In this document: positions 1-9,204 of the stretch, piece by piece
Layout of the letters: each line of letters begins with the position of its first letter
Position numbering within the stretch: position 1 is the stretch's first letter
Assembly: GCF_014647915.1 (NCBI RefSeq)
Contig: NZ_BMQC01000004.1
Coordinates: 124,001 to 188,000 of the forward strand
Source: Pilimelia terevasa
GTDB taxonomy: Bacteria > Actinomycetota > Actinomycetes > Mycobacteriales > Micromonosporaceae
Direction: 5' to 3'
DNA length: 64,000 nucleotides
The notes under the pieces: model-generated
Told to the model about the DNA's origin: nothing
Seen by the model: only the letters and a program-made list of their open reading frames with translations
Database searches by the model: none
Position numbers and translations under genes: made by a program

Positions 1-913
1 CCCGGGGCGGGCCGCCGCCCGGGGTCTGGCCGTCGTGCGCGGGCTGCCCGCCGCGCGGCGCCGTGCGGGTGTCGACCCCGACGGCCAGGGCGACGGTGTA
101 CCCGGCGGCGGGGTCGCCGGTGACCGCGGCGAGCTGGCTGCGCGCGCCGTCGTCGCCGAACACGGTGTCGCCGCCGAGCGTGATCCCGGCCAGGTTCGGC
201 ACGGAGGCGCCGTACCCGCTCCGCCCGTACACCTGCCGGCAGGCGGCCTCCGGCAGGGCGAGCTGGGAGGTCGCGACGGCCTTGCCGGCGTCGGTGATGC
301 TCGCCCGGTCGGGGTACACCTCGAAGTGGACGTGCGGCCACCGCCCCGCGTAGCAGGCGGGGAAGATGCTGGTGAACCGCACCCGGCCCTGGGCGTCGCT
401 GAGCTGCACGCCGCGTAGGTAGTTCTGGTCGGTGACCCCCGCGGAGTACATCGAGTAGCGGCCCTCGCGGTCGCAGTGCCAGACGTAGACGGCGGCCCCG
501 GCGAACGGCCCGCCGCCCCCGGCGAGGTCCCTGAGCGTCAGCTCCAGCGTCATCGGCACGCCTGCCGCGGTGCCGGCGGCGGCGCCGAAGCTGGTCCGCA
601 GGTCGCTGCGCACGATGCCGCTGTGGTTCAGCGCGTCGGGCCCGTTGGAGCCGTCCCCGGGGTAGGGGCCGGCGGTCTCGTCGGGGATCTCCCCGGCCGA
701 GGTGGCGGCGGGGGAGCCGGCGGCGCCGGGCGCCGTGGTGTCGCCGCCGCAGGCCGTCAGGCCGAGAGTGAGGGCGCCCAGGCCCAGGGCGCGCAGGACC
801 TGCCGGCGGCCCGCCAGGGTCGCCAGGTCGAAGGCCAGGCCCTGGTCGACCACCTCCTCGTCGGGGCGCGGAAGGGCCCGACCCCGGTACCGGCGGCGCG
901 AACTGCGTGGCAT
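1..913 (-). CDS. Intradiol ring-cleavage dioxygenase-like lipoprotein (3' end cut by window)
   Basis: Reads leftward from ATG at 913; 304 codons are visible and no stop is reached before the window edge, so the C-terminus is missing. Residues 35-58 hold a twin-arginine-like GRRQVLRALGLGALTLGLTAC signal ending in a lipobox Cys, so the protein is probably exported and lipid anchored. The body has the intradiol dioxygenase pattern: GRYSMYS supplies the first Tyr, and RFTSIFPACYAGRWPHVHFE supplies the second Tyr and the HxH pair that bind non-heme Fe3+ in catechol/protocatechuate dioxygenases. Exported actinobacterial relatives are common and their substrate is unknown. No aromatic-degradation partner genes are adjacent, so a catabolic role is not supported by context. 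The visible tail is Gly/Pro-rich. Confidence 0.85.
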   Translation of the reverse strand, partial: MPRSSRRRYRGRALPRPDEEVVDQGLAFDLATLAGRRQVLRALGLGALTLGLTACGGDTTAPGAAGSPAATSAGEIPDETAGPYPGDGSNGPDALNHSGIVRSDLRTSFGAAAGTAAGVPMTLELTLRDLAGGGGPFAGAAVYVWHCDREGRYSMYSAGVTDQNYLRGVQLSDAQGRVRFTSIFPACYAGRWPHVHFEVYPDRASITDAGKAVATSQLALPEAACRQVYGRSGYGASVPNLAGITLGGDTVFGDDGARSQLAAVTGDPAAGYTVALAVGVDTRTAPRGGQPAHDGQTPGGGPPR

Positions 914-1091
914 CGGCTGCTCCGATCGTGGCGTGGTACCCGGTTGTCCCTGCCCCGTCGACGATGGCGCGGGGAGCCGGCAGCGCCCTGTCAGCCGACT
1001 GGCGGGCGCCTGTGACCGCCGCTGCCCGCCGGGTACCCGTCCGCGGCCCGCCCACACGCCGGGCCCCGGGGGAGGGTGGGACAGCGCCACC

Positions 1092-1586
1092 TCACGGGAG
1101 GGGTCCGCCTGTCGTCCGCTCCGGTGCGGGCGGGCCGGGCGCGGCGTCGAGGTGGCGGCGGCGCAGCTCGTAGCCGGCGGCGGCGCAGCCGTAGAACACG
1201 AGGTCGGCGGCCAGCTTGCCGGCGAGCAGTCCCGCGGCGACGGGGGCGACCAGGTGGCCGCCCGCGTACATCAGGGCCGGCCGGGCGAGCAGGCTGTCCA
1301 ACGCCTCGGCGGGTCCGAACTCGACCAGCAGGTCCCGGGCGGCCCGCCCGGCCGCCCGGGCGCGCCGGCCCGGCCGGGCCGCGAGGTGGCGGCGGGTCTC
1401 CCGGACGGCGAACCAGCCGTAGTAGCCGACGTTCTCGGCGACCGCGCCGGCCGCGGCCGCCGCGGCGACCTCCCCGGTGGCGCGGTGGGCGGCCAGGCCC
1501 ACGAGGAGGGCGGTCGCGGTACCGAGCAGTTCGGCCGGAAGGTACCGGCGGGTCCATTCGCGCACTTTGCGGGGCGCATCGGGCAT
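1092..1586 (-). CDS. Small hydrophobic membrane protein of unknown function
   Basis: 164 residues from the ATG encoding MPDAPRKVREWTRRYLPAEL; a frame running further upstream is low-complexity Ala/Arg and is rejected. At least two hydrophobic spans are visible: LLGTATALLVGLAAH followed by an Ala-rich stretch, and MYAGGHLVAPVAAGLLAGKL. A basic stretch (RPGRRARAAGRAAR) sits between them. I do not recognise the family. It is divergent from the downstream peptide transporter, with 170 bp between them. Coding is supported by the hydrophobic/basic alternation and third-position GC bias. Function not assigned. Confidence 0.6.
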   Translation of the reverse strand: MPDAPRKVREWTRRYLPAELLGTATALLVGLAAHRATGEVAAAAAAGAVAENVGYYGWFAVRETRRHLAARPGRRARAAGRAARDLLVEFGPAEALDSLLARPALMYAGGHLVAPVAAGLLAGKLAADLVFYGCAAAGYELRRRHLDAAPGPPAPERTTGGPLP

Positions 1587-1756
1587 CGCGTTTTCCGTAC
1601 GAGGGGGGACGGGCGCGCGCAGGTTAGCGGACGCCGCGGCCGCGGCGCGAGTGCGCGCGGCCCTGGCGCCGCAGGTCACGGAGCCCGGCGGATGACCCCG
1701 GTCACGTCCTCAGCGCGGCCCGAATCCGAGGTATCGACGTATGTCATAGTGCCCGG

Positions 1757-3223
1757 ATGACCCAGCCACCCCGCTCCCCGGAGCGCACCTTCCTCGGCCA
1801 GCCGCGCGCCCTGGCCAACCTGTTCGGCCTGGAGCTGTGGGAGCGGTTCTCGTTCTACGGGATGCAGGGCATCCTGGTGCTGTACCTGTACTTCACCGCC
1901 GCCGACGGCGGCCTCGGCATCGACAAGGCCACCGCGACGAGCATCGCGGGCGCGTACGGCGGCTCGGTGTACCTGTCCACGATCCTCGGCGCGTGGCTCG
2001 CCGACCGGGTCCTGGGCCGCGAGCGGGTGCTGTTCGCCAGCGCCTGCGTGGTCATGGCGGGGCACGTGGCGCTGGCCGTCCTGCCCGGCCTGGCCGGCAT
2101 CGGGGTCGGCCTGGTGCTCGTGGCGCTGGGCAGCGGCGGCGTGAAGGCCACCGCCACGTCGCTGGTCGGCTCGCTGTACCCCGACGGCGACACCCGGCGC
2201 GACGCCGGCTTCTCGCTGTTCTACATGGGCATCAACATCGGCGCCCTGCTCGGCCCGCTGCTCACCGGCTGGCTCCAGCAGGAGCACGGCTTCCACCTCG
2301 GCTTCGGCGTCGCGGCGGTCGGGATGGCCCTGGGCCTGGTCCAGTACCAGCTCGGCCGGGCCCGGATCCGGGCGCTGGGCGGCGGCGTCGAGCGCCCCCT
2401 CCCGCGCCAGCACCGCGCCTTCTACGTGGCCGCCGCCGTCGCCGCGGTGAGCGTGCTCGCCGCCCTCGTGGTGACCGGCGTCGTCACCGCCGACCGGCTC
2501 TCCACGATCGTCGTCGGGCTGGCTCTGGCCGCGGCCGTCGCCTACTTCGCCGTCATCCTGGGCAACCGGGCGCTGAGCCGGGTCGAGCGGCGCCGGGTGC
2601 TGGCCTTCATCCCGCTGTTCGTCGCCAGCGCGGCGTTCTGGGCGCTGTTCCAGCAGCAGTTCACGGTCCTGCCGATCTACGTCGACGAGCGGCTGGACCG
2701 GCATGTGTTCGGCGGCGAGATGCCGATCGCCTGGGTCAACTCGATCAATCCCGTTTTCGTGATCGTCTTCGCCGGGGTCCTGGCGGCGCTGTGGACCCGG
2801 CTCGGCCGGCGCCAGCCCTCCGCCCCGCTGAAGTTCGCGCTCGGCACGATCGTGATGGGCGCGGCGTTCCTGCTGTTCATCCCGCTCGCCGGGGGCGGTG
2901 CGGACAGCGTGTCGCTGCTGCCGCTGGTCGGCATCCTGTTCTTCTTCACGATCGCCGAGCTGCTGCTGTCGCCCGTCGGCCTGTCGGCGGCGACCACGCT
3001 CGCCCCGGCCGCGTTCCGCACGCAGATGGTGGCGCTGTTCTTCCTGTCGGTGTCGCTGGGGTCGGCGCTGGCCGGCACGCTGGCGGGGGCGTACTCGGCC
3101 GACACCGAGGTGCCCTACTTCGGCGTGATCGGCGCGGTGGCGATCGTCCTGGGCCTGCTGCTGGCGGCCGTGTCCCGGCCCATCCGGCGCCTGATGTCCG
3201 AGGCGGGCGACACCCCCGCCTGA
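1757..3223 (+). CDS. POT/PTR2-family proton-dependent oligopeptide transporter
   Basis: 488-residue major-facilitator protein of the proton-coupled oligopeptide transporter family (DtpT/PepT type), expected to import di- and tripeptides across the cytoplasmic membrane. TM1 carries the family ExxERF motif as ELWERFSFYG (residues 26-35), which is needed for proton coupling. Twelve to fourteen hydrophobic segments run the length of the protein, and a GGVKATATSLVGSLY stretch matches the conserved TM4 region. Length is typical. The ATG follows CATAGTG by about 7 nt with no clear ribosome-binding site, so a leaderless mRNA is possible. It stands alone; no peptidase gene is linked. Confidence 0.9.
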   Translation: MTQPPRSPERTFLGQPRALANLFGLELWERFSFYGMQGILVLYLYFTAADGGLGIDKATATSIAGAYGGSVYLSTILGAWLADRVLGRERVLFASACVVMAGHVALAVLPGLAGIGVGLVLVALGSGGVKATATSLVGSLYPDGDTRRDAGFSLFYMGINIGALLGPLLTGWLQQEHGFHLGFGVAAVGMALGLVQYQLGRARIRALGGGVERPLPRQHRAFYVAAAVAAVSVLAALVVTGVVTADRLSTIVVGLALAAAVAYFAVILGNRALSRVERRRVLAFIPLFVASAAFWALFQQQFTVLPIYVDERLDRHVFGGEMPIAWVNSINPVFVIVFAGVLAALWTRLGRRQPSAPLKFALGTIVMGAAFLLFIPLAGGGADSVSLLPLVGILFFFTIAELLLSPVGLSAATTLAPAAFRTQMVALFFLSVSLGSALAGTLAGAYSADTEVPYFGVIGAVAIVLGLLLAAVSRPIRRLMSEAGDTPA

Positions 3224-3357
3224 GGGCCGCCGGCCGACTGTTAGCCCGGTTACATCTGCGCCGGCAGCGACTTCCTTCGATGGGGTGGGGGTACCCGAGT
3301 AGCGACCGGCACCCGTTGTCGTTCGTGAAAGCCGTGACAGCAGACATTGGAGTCCAT

Positions 3358-3762
3358 ATGTCAACGCGACTGCGTACCACCATCATGGCGACCGCCGCCG
3401 CCGCGGGCCTCGTCACCGGGGCGGCCCCCGCCGCCGCGGCCCCCGCGGCCGACCGGGCCGTGCCGTGCGTGCAGAAGATGTCGGTGGTGAACAACGCCGG
3501 CTTCGTGCTCTCCTTCACGCCGACCACCCGCACCGGCGTGCAGACCCCCGCCAGCGACCAGTACCCGATCAACCAGTACCGGGTCCTGGACCTCGCGTCG
3601 GCCGGCCTGCCCGCCGAGACGGAGCTGCGGCCGGTCGTCTCGGCCGTCGGCGGCGACACGGTGCCGGGCAACGCGTACGTGAGCTTCTGCGCCAACGGCC
3701 AGACGGCCACCTACACCGCCACCGGCACCACGCTGGACTACACGGTCACGCTGATCAGCTAG
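3358..3762 (+). CDS. Small secreted protein of unknown function
   Basis: 134 residues from ATG 3358, preceded by a good ribosome-binding site (TTGGAGTCCAT). Residues 1-32 form a Sec signal peptide with an Ala-rich end and likely cleavage after AAAAPAA. The mature part is about 100 residues, has two Cys (in RAVPCVQK and SFCANGQT) that could form one disulfide, and is rich in Thr/Ser/Val, suggesting a small beta-structured extracellular domain. No enzyme motif is seen. A strong hairpin follows the stop. Comparable short secreted proteins are frequent in filamentous actinomycetes; the function is unknown. Confidence 0.75.
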   Translation: MSTRLRTTIMATAAAAGLVTGAAPAAAAPAADRAVPCVQKMSVVNNAGFVLSFTPTTRTGVQTPASDQYPINQYRVLDLASAGLPAETELRPVVSAVGGDTVPGNAYVSFCANGQTATYTATGTTLDYTVTLIS

Positions 3763-3777
3763 GTCATCCCGGTCGAG

Positions 3778-3811
3778 TCGCCCCCGCGGTGCCCAGGCGC
3801 CGCGGGGGCGA
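3778..3811 (+). terminator. Hairpin after the small secreted protein gene
   Basis: A 12-bp perfect inverted repeat (TCGCCCCCGCGG / CCGCGGGGGCGA) with a 10-nt loop starts 15 nt after the stop codon. There is no U-tract, which is normal for high-GC actinomycete terminators. It also lies just beyond the 3' end of the leftward tRNA gene, so it may serve both strands. Confidence 0.7.
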
Positions 3812-3844
3812 CCGGTCGTTACCGGGCCGGCGCCGCGGCGTCGG

Positions 3845-3918
3845 TGCCCCCGGTGGGATTCGAACCCACACTGTATGGATTTTGAGTCCACCGACTCTGC
3901 CGGTTGGTCTACAGGGGC
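3845..3918 (-). tRNA. tRNA-Leu (CAA anticodon), short variable loop
   Basis: A 74-nt cloverleaf reads leftward. Acceptor stem GCCCCTG pairs with CGGGGGC over 7 bp (one G-U), the discriminator base is A, and CCA is not encoded. The anticodon arm is GTGGA-CTCAAAA-TCCAT with T33 and anticodon CAA, which reads UUG (Leu). The T arm is GTGGG-TTCGAAT-CCCAC. Only 5 nt (ACAGT) separate the anticodon and T stems, so this is a class I shape, whereas standard tRNA-Leu has a long class II variable arm. Discriminator A fits LeuRS recognition. The amino-acid identity is inferred from the anticodon. Confidence 0.85.
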
Positions 3919-3927
3919 GCGCCCCTG
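3912..3927. repeat. 16-nt perfect palindrome across the tRNA 5' end
   Basis: CAGGGGCGCGCCCCTG is its own reverse complement and is centred one base outside the mature tRNA 5' end at 3918. The half inside the gene is the 5' acceptor strand. A wider inverted repeat (3915-3929 with 3934-3947) follows. In the precursor RNA the leader could pair with the acceptor strand and compete with tRNA folding. Confidence 0.7.
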
Positions 3928-4248
3928 CCAGGCGGCAGGGCGCGCCCAGCCTACATGTGCCCGGGTGCCCGGTTCCCGCCCGCCTGGCGGCGCGCGGGCG
4001 CGCGCAAGACGCCCGTTCGGCGCCGACGCGGCGGGTTGACCCCAGGTGGCGGCTGTTGTAACGGTTCGGTCAACCCCTGCGGTGCAGTCGTACTGATCTT
4101 GTGGGTGGTGGGATAACGTCCCCGCGCAGGCCACGAAACGGTCGGTGGTCCGGCCGTGCCGCAAGCAGCCGGTGTGGGGACATTTCGCCAGGTCAACGGC
4201 GTGCACCCCGTCCCCGCCGGCTGTGACTCACAGGAAAGGGTTCGAGCG
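3919..4248. other. Gene-free region between tRNA and liv operon
   Basis: 330 bp between two divergent genes. It holds the GC-rich inverted repeats upstream of the tRNA, then a candidate liv promoter flanked by a GGGTTGACC/GGTCAACCC inverted repeat, then about 170 bp leading to the livK start. An in-frame extension of livK upstream to 4156 exists but lacks a signal peptide at its N-terminus and is not used. Confidence 0.6.
4033..4076 (+). promoter_or_regulatory. Candidate liv promoter within a 9-bp inverted repeat
   Basis: GGGTTGACC (4033-4041) and GGTCAACCC (4068-4076) are perfect 9-bp inverted arms 26 nt apart. The left arm contains a -35-like TTGACC (4036-4041), and TGTAAC (4057-4062) is a possible -10 at 15 bp spacing, so the repeat brackets the promoter as an operator would. 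The distance to livK (about 170 nt) leaves room for a leader. The regulator is unknown. Confidence 0.4.
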
Positions 4249-5415
4249 TTGAAGCAGAAGCTCGTACGTGCGCTCGGTGGTGCGACTCTCGCCGCGCTGG
4301 TGTTCGGCGGCGCAGCCGCGTGCAAGGCTGGCGACGAGGGCGGCGGTGACAGCGGTTCGGCGGCGTGCGATCTGAAGATCGGCTTCTTCGGCGCCCTCAC
4401 CGGCGACGCGGCTGGTCTCGGCATCCACATGCGCAACGGCACCCAGATGGCCATCGACCAGTACAACGAAAAGAACGCGGACTGCAAGGTCGGGTTCGAG
4501 CAGTACGACTCCCAGGGCGACCCGGCCAAGGCCCCGGCGCTGGCCAACCAGGCCGTCAACGACCAGAAGATCGTCGGCATCATCGGCCCCGGCTTCTCCG
4601 GTGAGTCCGAGGTCGCCGACCCGGTCTTCGACAAGGCCAACCTGCCGACGATCACCCCGTCGGCGACCCGGCCCAGCCTGAGTGAGAAGAACTGGAAGGT
4701 CTTCCACCGCGGCGTCGGCAACGACACCTCGCAGGGCCCCGCGGCCGGCCGCTACATTCAGGACACGCTGAAGGCCGAGAAGGTCTACGTCGTCGACGAC
4801 CAGTCGGCGTACGGCGCCGGCCTGGTCGACGAGGTCAAGAAGGTCCTCGGCGCCAAGGTCGTCGGCGAGGACAAGGTCGCCGTCAAGCAGAACAACTTCT
4901 CGGGCGTCGTCACCAAGATCAAGAGCAGCGGCGCGACCGTCCTCTTCTTCGGTGGCTACTACACCGAGGCCGGCCTCCTGCTCAAGCAGCTCAAGGGCGC
5001 CGGCTGGACCGGCACCATGGTCGCGGGCGACGGCGTGAACGACGCCAAGTTCGTCCCGGTCGCGGGCCAGGCCGCCGCCGAGGGCACCATCCTCACCTGC
5101 CCGTGCGCGCCCGCCACCAAGGCCAAGGGCACGTTCTCGACGGACTACAAGACCAAGTTCACCACCGACCCGGGCACGTACGCCGATGTCTCCTACGACA
5201 TCACGAACGTCATGCTGGAGGGCCTCAAGGCCGGCAAGACCGACCGCAAGGCGCTGCTGGACTTCATCAAGGCCTACGACAAGGTCGGTGCCGCCACGGG
5301 CGTGACCTACAAGTTCCAGCCCAACGGTGAGCTGGACCCGGCGCAGGTCGTCGTGTGGGCCTACAAGGTCACCGCCGGCAAGGTCGAGCCGGACACGGAG
5401 ATCAAGAAGTCCTGA
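4249..5415 (+). CDS. livK: Branched-chain amino-acid ABC transporter substrate-binding lipoprotein
   Basis: 388 residues from TTG 4249, chosen because AGGAAAGGG lies 8 nt upstream and the N-terminus MKQKLVRALGGATLAALV is then a clean signal peptide with the lipobox Cys at residue 25. The rest is a periplasmic-binding type 1 fold of the Leu/Ile/Val family: IGFFGALTGDAAGLG at the start of the first lobe, then DDQSAYGAGLVDEVKKVL and the hinge GGYYTEAGLLLKQLK. It should sit on the outer face of the membrane and deliver branched-chain amino acids, or another small amide or amino acid, to LivHM. First gene of the liv operon, separated from livH by 107 nt. Confidence 0.93.
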   Translation: MKQKLVRALGGATLAALVFGGAAACKAGDEGGGDSGSAACDLKIGFFGALTGDAAGLGIHMRNGTQMAIDQYNEKNADCKVGFEQYDSQGDPAKAPALANQAVNDQKIVGIIGPGFSGESEVADPVFDKANLPTITPSATRPSLSEKNWKVFHRGVGNDTSQGPAAGRYIQDTLKAEKVYVVDDQSAYGAGLVDEVKKVLGAKVVGEDKVAVKQNNFSGVVTKIKSSGATVLFFGGYYTEAGLLLKQLKGAGWTGTMVAGDGVNDAKFVPVAGQAAAEGTILTCPCAPATKAKGTFSTDYKTKFTTDPGTYADVSYDITNVMLEGLKAGKTDRKALLDFIKAYDKVGAATGVTYKFQPNGELDPAQVVVWAYKVTAGKVEPDTEIKKS

Positions 5416-5522
5416 TCCGCCCCAGCGCGGATCTGCACGTCGGACACATCCACGCGGGTACGGCCGGGAGCCTGCGCTCCCGGCCGTACCACGCTTAGCG
5501 CACACACCCCCTGGAGCACCAC

Positions 5523-6472
5523 TTGGACGTCGCAGGACTGCTACGGGATTTCCCGGAGCTGACGCTGACAGGGCTGGAGCAGGGCGCAATCTACGCCCTC
5601 GTCGCCCTCGGTTACACGCTGGTCTACGGCGTGTTGAAACTGATCAACTTTGCTCACTCCGAGGTCTTCATGATCGGCTCGTTCGCCGCGTTGTGGACCT
5701 GGCAGGGGCTGGGCTTCGTGTACGACGCGGAAGCGGCGCCCCTCGGCAGCTTCCTCCTCGCGGTCCTGGTCGGCGTCATCGCCGCGGCCGGGGCGTCCGC
5801 CCTCACGGCGGTCACGATCGAACGGGTGGCGTACCGGCCGCTGCGTAAGCGCAACGCCCCGCCGCTGGCCTTCCTGATCACGGCCATCGGCGCCTCGTTC
5901 GTCCTCGCCGAGGGCATCGGCGTCTACACCCACCGCGCGCCCTACGGGATGCCCCGGCTGCTGCAGCCGGAGGTCGTGTTCCAGCTCGGCGGGTGGAAGT
6001 TCACGAACACCCAGCTCATCGTCATCACCGTCACGCTGCTGGCGATGGTGGCCCTGGATCAGTTCGTCAGCCGCAGTCGGCTCGGCCGGGGTATCCGCGC
6101 CGTCGCCCAGGACCCGGACACCTCGGCGCTCATGGGCGTCAACAAGGACCGGGTGATCTTCCTGGTGTTCCTGATCGGCGGGCTCATGGCGGGTGTCGCC
6201 GCCCTGCTGTGGAACATCCTCCCGATCGGTGTCGCCAAGTTCAACATGGGCTTCCTGATCGGGCTCAAGGCGTTCGCCGCCGCGGTACTGGGCGGCATCG
6301 GCAACCTGCGCGGCGCCCTGCTGGGCGGCCTCCTGCTGGGCGTCGCCGAGAACTACGCGGTGGGTCTGTTCGGCACGGACTGGAAGGACTTCGTGGGCTT
6401 CGTGCTCCTCGTCGTCCTGCTGATGTTCCGGCCGACCGGCCTGCTCGGTGAGTCGCTGGGGAGGGCCCGGGC

Positions 6473-6476
<4 letters not shown>
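5523..6476 (+). CDS. livH: Branched-chain amino-acid ABC transporter permease LivH
   Basis: 317 residues from TTG 5523, with GGAG just upstream. The protein is a typical LivH permease: ALVALGYTLVYGVLKLINFAHSEV near the N-terminus, about eight transmembrane segments, and the ABC-coupling region DTSALMGVNKDRVIFLVFLIGG followed by GLKAFAAAVLGGIGNLRGALLGG. It forms the translocation pore with LivM. The stop overlaps the livM start by 4 nt (ATGA), indicating translational coupling. Length is normal for the family. Confidence 0.93.
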
Positions 6477-7649
<1,173 letters not shown>

Positions 7650-7657
<8 letters not shown>

Positions 7658-8423
7658 GGCGCTGCTGGAGGTAGACAACGTCACACTCCGCTTCGGCGGC
7701 GTGGTGGCGCTCAACCAGGTCGACTTCACCCTGTACAAGGGCGAGATCCTCGGTCTGATCGGCCCGAACGGAGCCGGCAAGACCACCTGCTTCAACGCGA
7801 TGACCGGCGTCTACCGCCCCACCGAGGGCGAGATCCGGTTCGGCGGGCAGCGGATCAGTGGGAAGCGGCGTTACCAGATCACCAAGATGGGGATCGCCCG
7901 GACGTTCCAGAACATCCGGCTGTTCCCCGAGATGTCGGCGCTGGAGAACGTGATGGTGGGCGCCGACGCCCACCATAGGACCGGCGCCCTCTCCGCCATG
8001 CTGCGCCTGCCGCGGCACTGGAAGGAGGAGCGGTCCGGCCGGGACCGCGCCCACGACCTGCTGCGCTTCGTCGGCATCAGCCGGCCGGGCGAGCAGGCCC
8101 GCAACCTCTCCTACGGCGAGCAGCGCCGGCTGGAGATCGCGCGGGCGCTGGCCACCAACCCCCAGCTTCTCTGCCTGGACGAGCCGGCCGCCGGCTTCAA
8201 CCCGGCGGAGAAGGACGCGCTGAACCAGCTCATCCGCAAGGTGCGCGACAGCGGCGTCACCGTCCTGCTCATCGAGCACGACATGCGGCTGGTCATGGGG
8301 GTCACCGACCGGATCGTGGTACTGGAGTTCGGCAAGAAGATCGCCGAGGGTACGCCCGCCGAGGTGCGGGAGAACCCGGCCGTGATCGCCGCGTACCTGG
8401 GGGTGCCGACCGATGCTTCTTGA
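7650..8423 (+). CDS. livG: Branched-chain amino-acid ABC transporter ATP-binding protein LivG
   Basis: 257-residue ABC ATPase starting at ATG 7650 within the end of livM. Walker A is GPNGAGKTTC (about residues 37-46), the signature is LSYGEQRRLEIARAL, and Walker B is LLCLDEPAAGFNP, followed by IEHDMRLVMGVTDRIVVLEFG. The ending NPAVIAAYLG is typical of LivG. Dimerises with LivF to power uptake. AAGGAGGTGG inside livM serves as its ribosome-binding site. Overlaps livF by 11 nt. Confidence 0.93.
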
Positions 8424-9123
8424 GATCGAGAACATGACGGTCGCCTACGGCCGCATCGAAGCGCTGCACGGCATCAGCCTGACCGTCGGCGAGGGCGAGA
8501 TCGTCTCCCTCATCGGCGCGAATGGCGCCGGCAAGACCACCACCATGCGGGCGATCTCCGGGATCCGCCCGCTGGCCGGCGGGTCGATCCGGTTCGAGGG
8601 CGAGGACATCTCCAAGCTGCGGGCCGACCGCCGGGTGGTCCAGGGCATCGCCCAGTCGCCGGAGGGCCGGGGCTGCTTCCCCGGCATGACGGTGGTGGAG
8701 AACCTGGAGATGGGCGCCTACACCCGCCGGGACAAGGCCGGGATCACCGCGGACATGAACCGGGTCTACGGCCTGTTCCCGCGGTTGGCCGAGCGCAAGA
8801 AGCAGGTCGCGGGCACCATGTCCGGCGGCGAGCAGCAGATGCTGGCCGTCGGCCGGGCGCTCATGGCCCGGCCCAAGCTGCTCCTGCTCGACGAGCCGTC
8901 GATGGGCCTGGCCCCGATGCTCATCCAGCAGATCTTCGACATCATTGTGGAGATCAACCAGCAGGGCGTGACCGTGCTGCTGGTGGAGCAGAACGCCCAG
9001 CAGGCGCTGTCCCGGTCGCACCGGGCCTACGTCCTGGAGACCGGCCGGATCGTCAAGTCCGGGACGGGCCAGGAGTTGCTGAACGACTCGTCGATCAAGG
9101 ACGCCTACCTCGGCGTCGCCTGA
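8413..9123 (+). CDS. livF: Branched-chain amino-acid ABC transporter ATP-binding protein LivF
   Basis: 236-residue ABC ATPase, last gene of the liv operon, starting inside livG. Walker A GANGAGKTTT, signature MSGGEQQMLAVGRAL, Walker B LLLLDEPSMGLAP and switch VEQNAQQAL are intact. The SPEGRGCFPGMTVVENLEMGAY segment is characteristic of LivF rather than LivG. Followed after 9 nt by a 24-bp hairpin terminator. Confidence 0.93.
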   Translation: MLLEIENMTVAYGRIEALHGISLTVGEGEIVSLIGANGAGKTTTMRAISGIRPLAGGSIRFEGEDISKLRADRRVVQGIAQSPEGRGCFPGMTVVENLEMGAYTRRDKAGITADMNRVYGLFPRLAERKKQVAGTMSGGEQQMLAVGRALMARPKLLLLDEPSMGLAPMLIQQIFDIIVEINQQGVTVLLVEQNAQQALSRSHRAYVLETGRIVKSGTGQELLNDSSIKDAYLGVA

Positions 9124-9132
9124 CCGGCACCC

Positions 9133-9185
9133 CGTACGACAGAGCGGCCCGGGCGATTCGTTCGCCCGGGCCGCTCTGTCGTACG
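9133..9185. terminator. 24-bp perfect hairpin, bidirectional terminator
   Basis: Arms 9133-9156 and 9162-9185 are exact reverse complements with a 5-nt loop (TTCGT). It lies between the convergent livF and peptidase genes, 9 nt after one stop and 19 nt after the other, so it can end transcription from both sides. Confidence 0.85.
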
Positions 9186-9204
9186 ACTCTGTCGTGCCGG
9201 TGCG

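Noticed and set aside
1837-3762. 641-codon open frame overlapping the peptide transporter and the secreted protein
   Set aside because: Its sequence is Arg/Pro/Gly/Ala-rich, a frame-shift shadow of the transporter. Only its last 134 codons, from ATG 3358, are a real gene.
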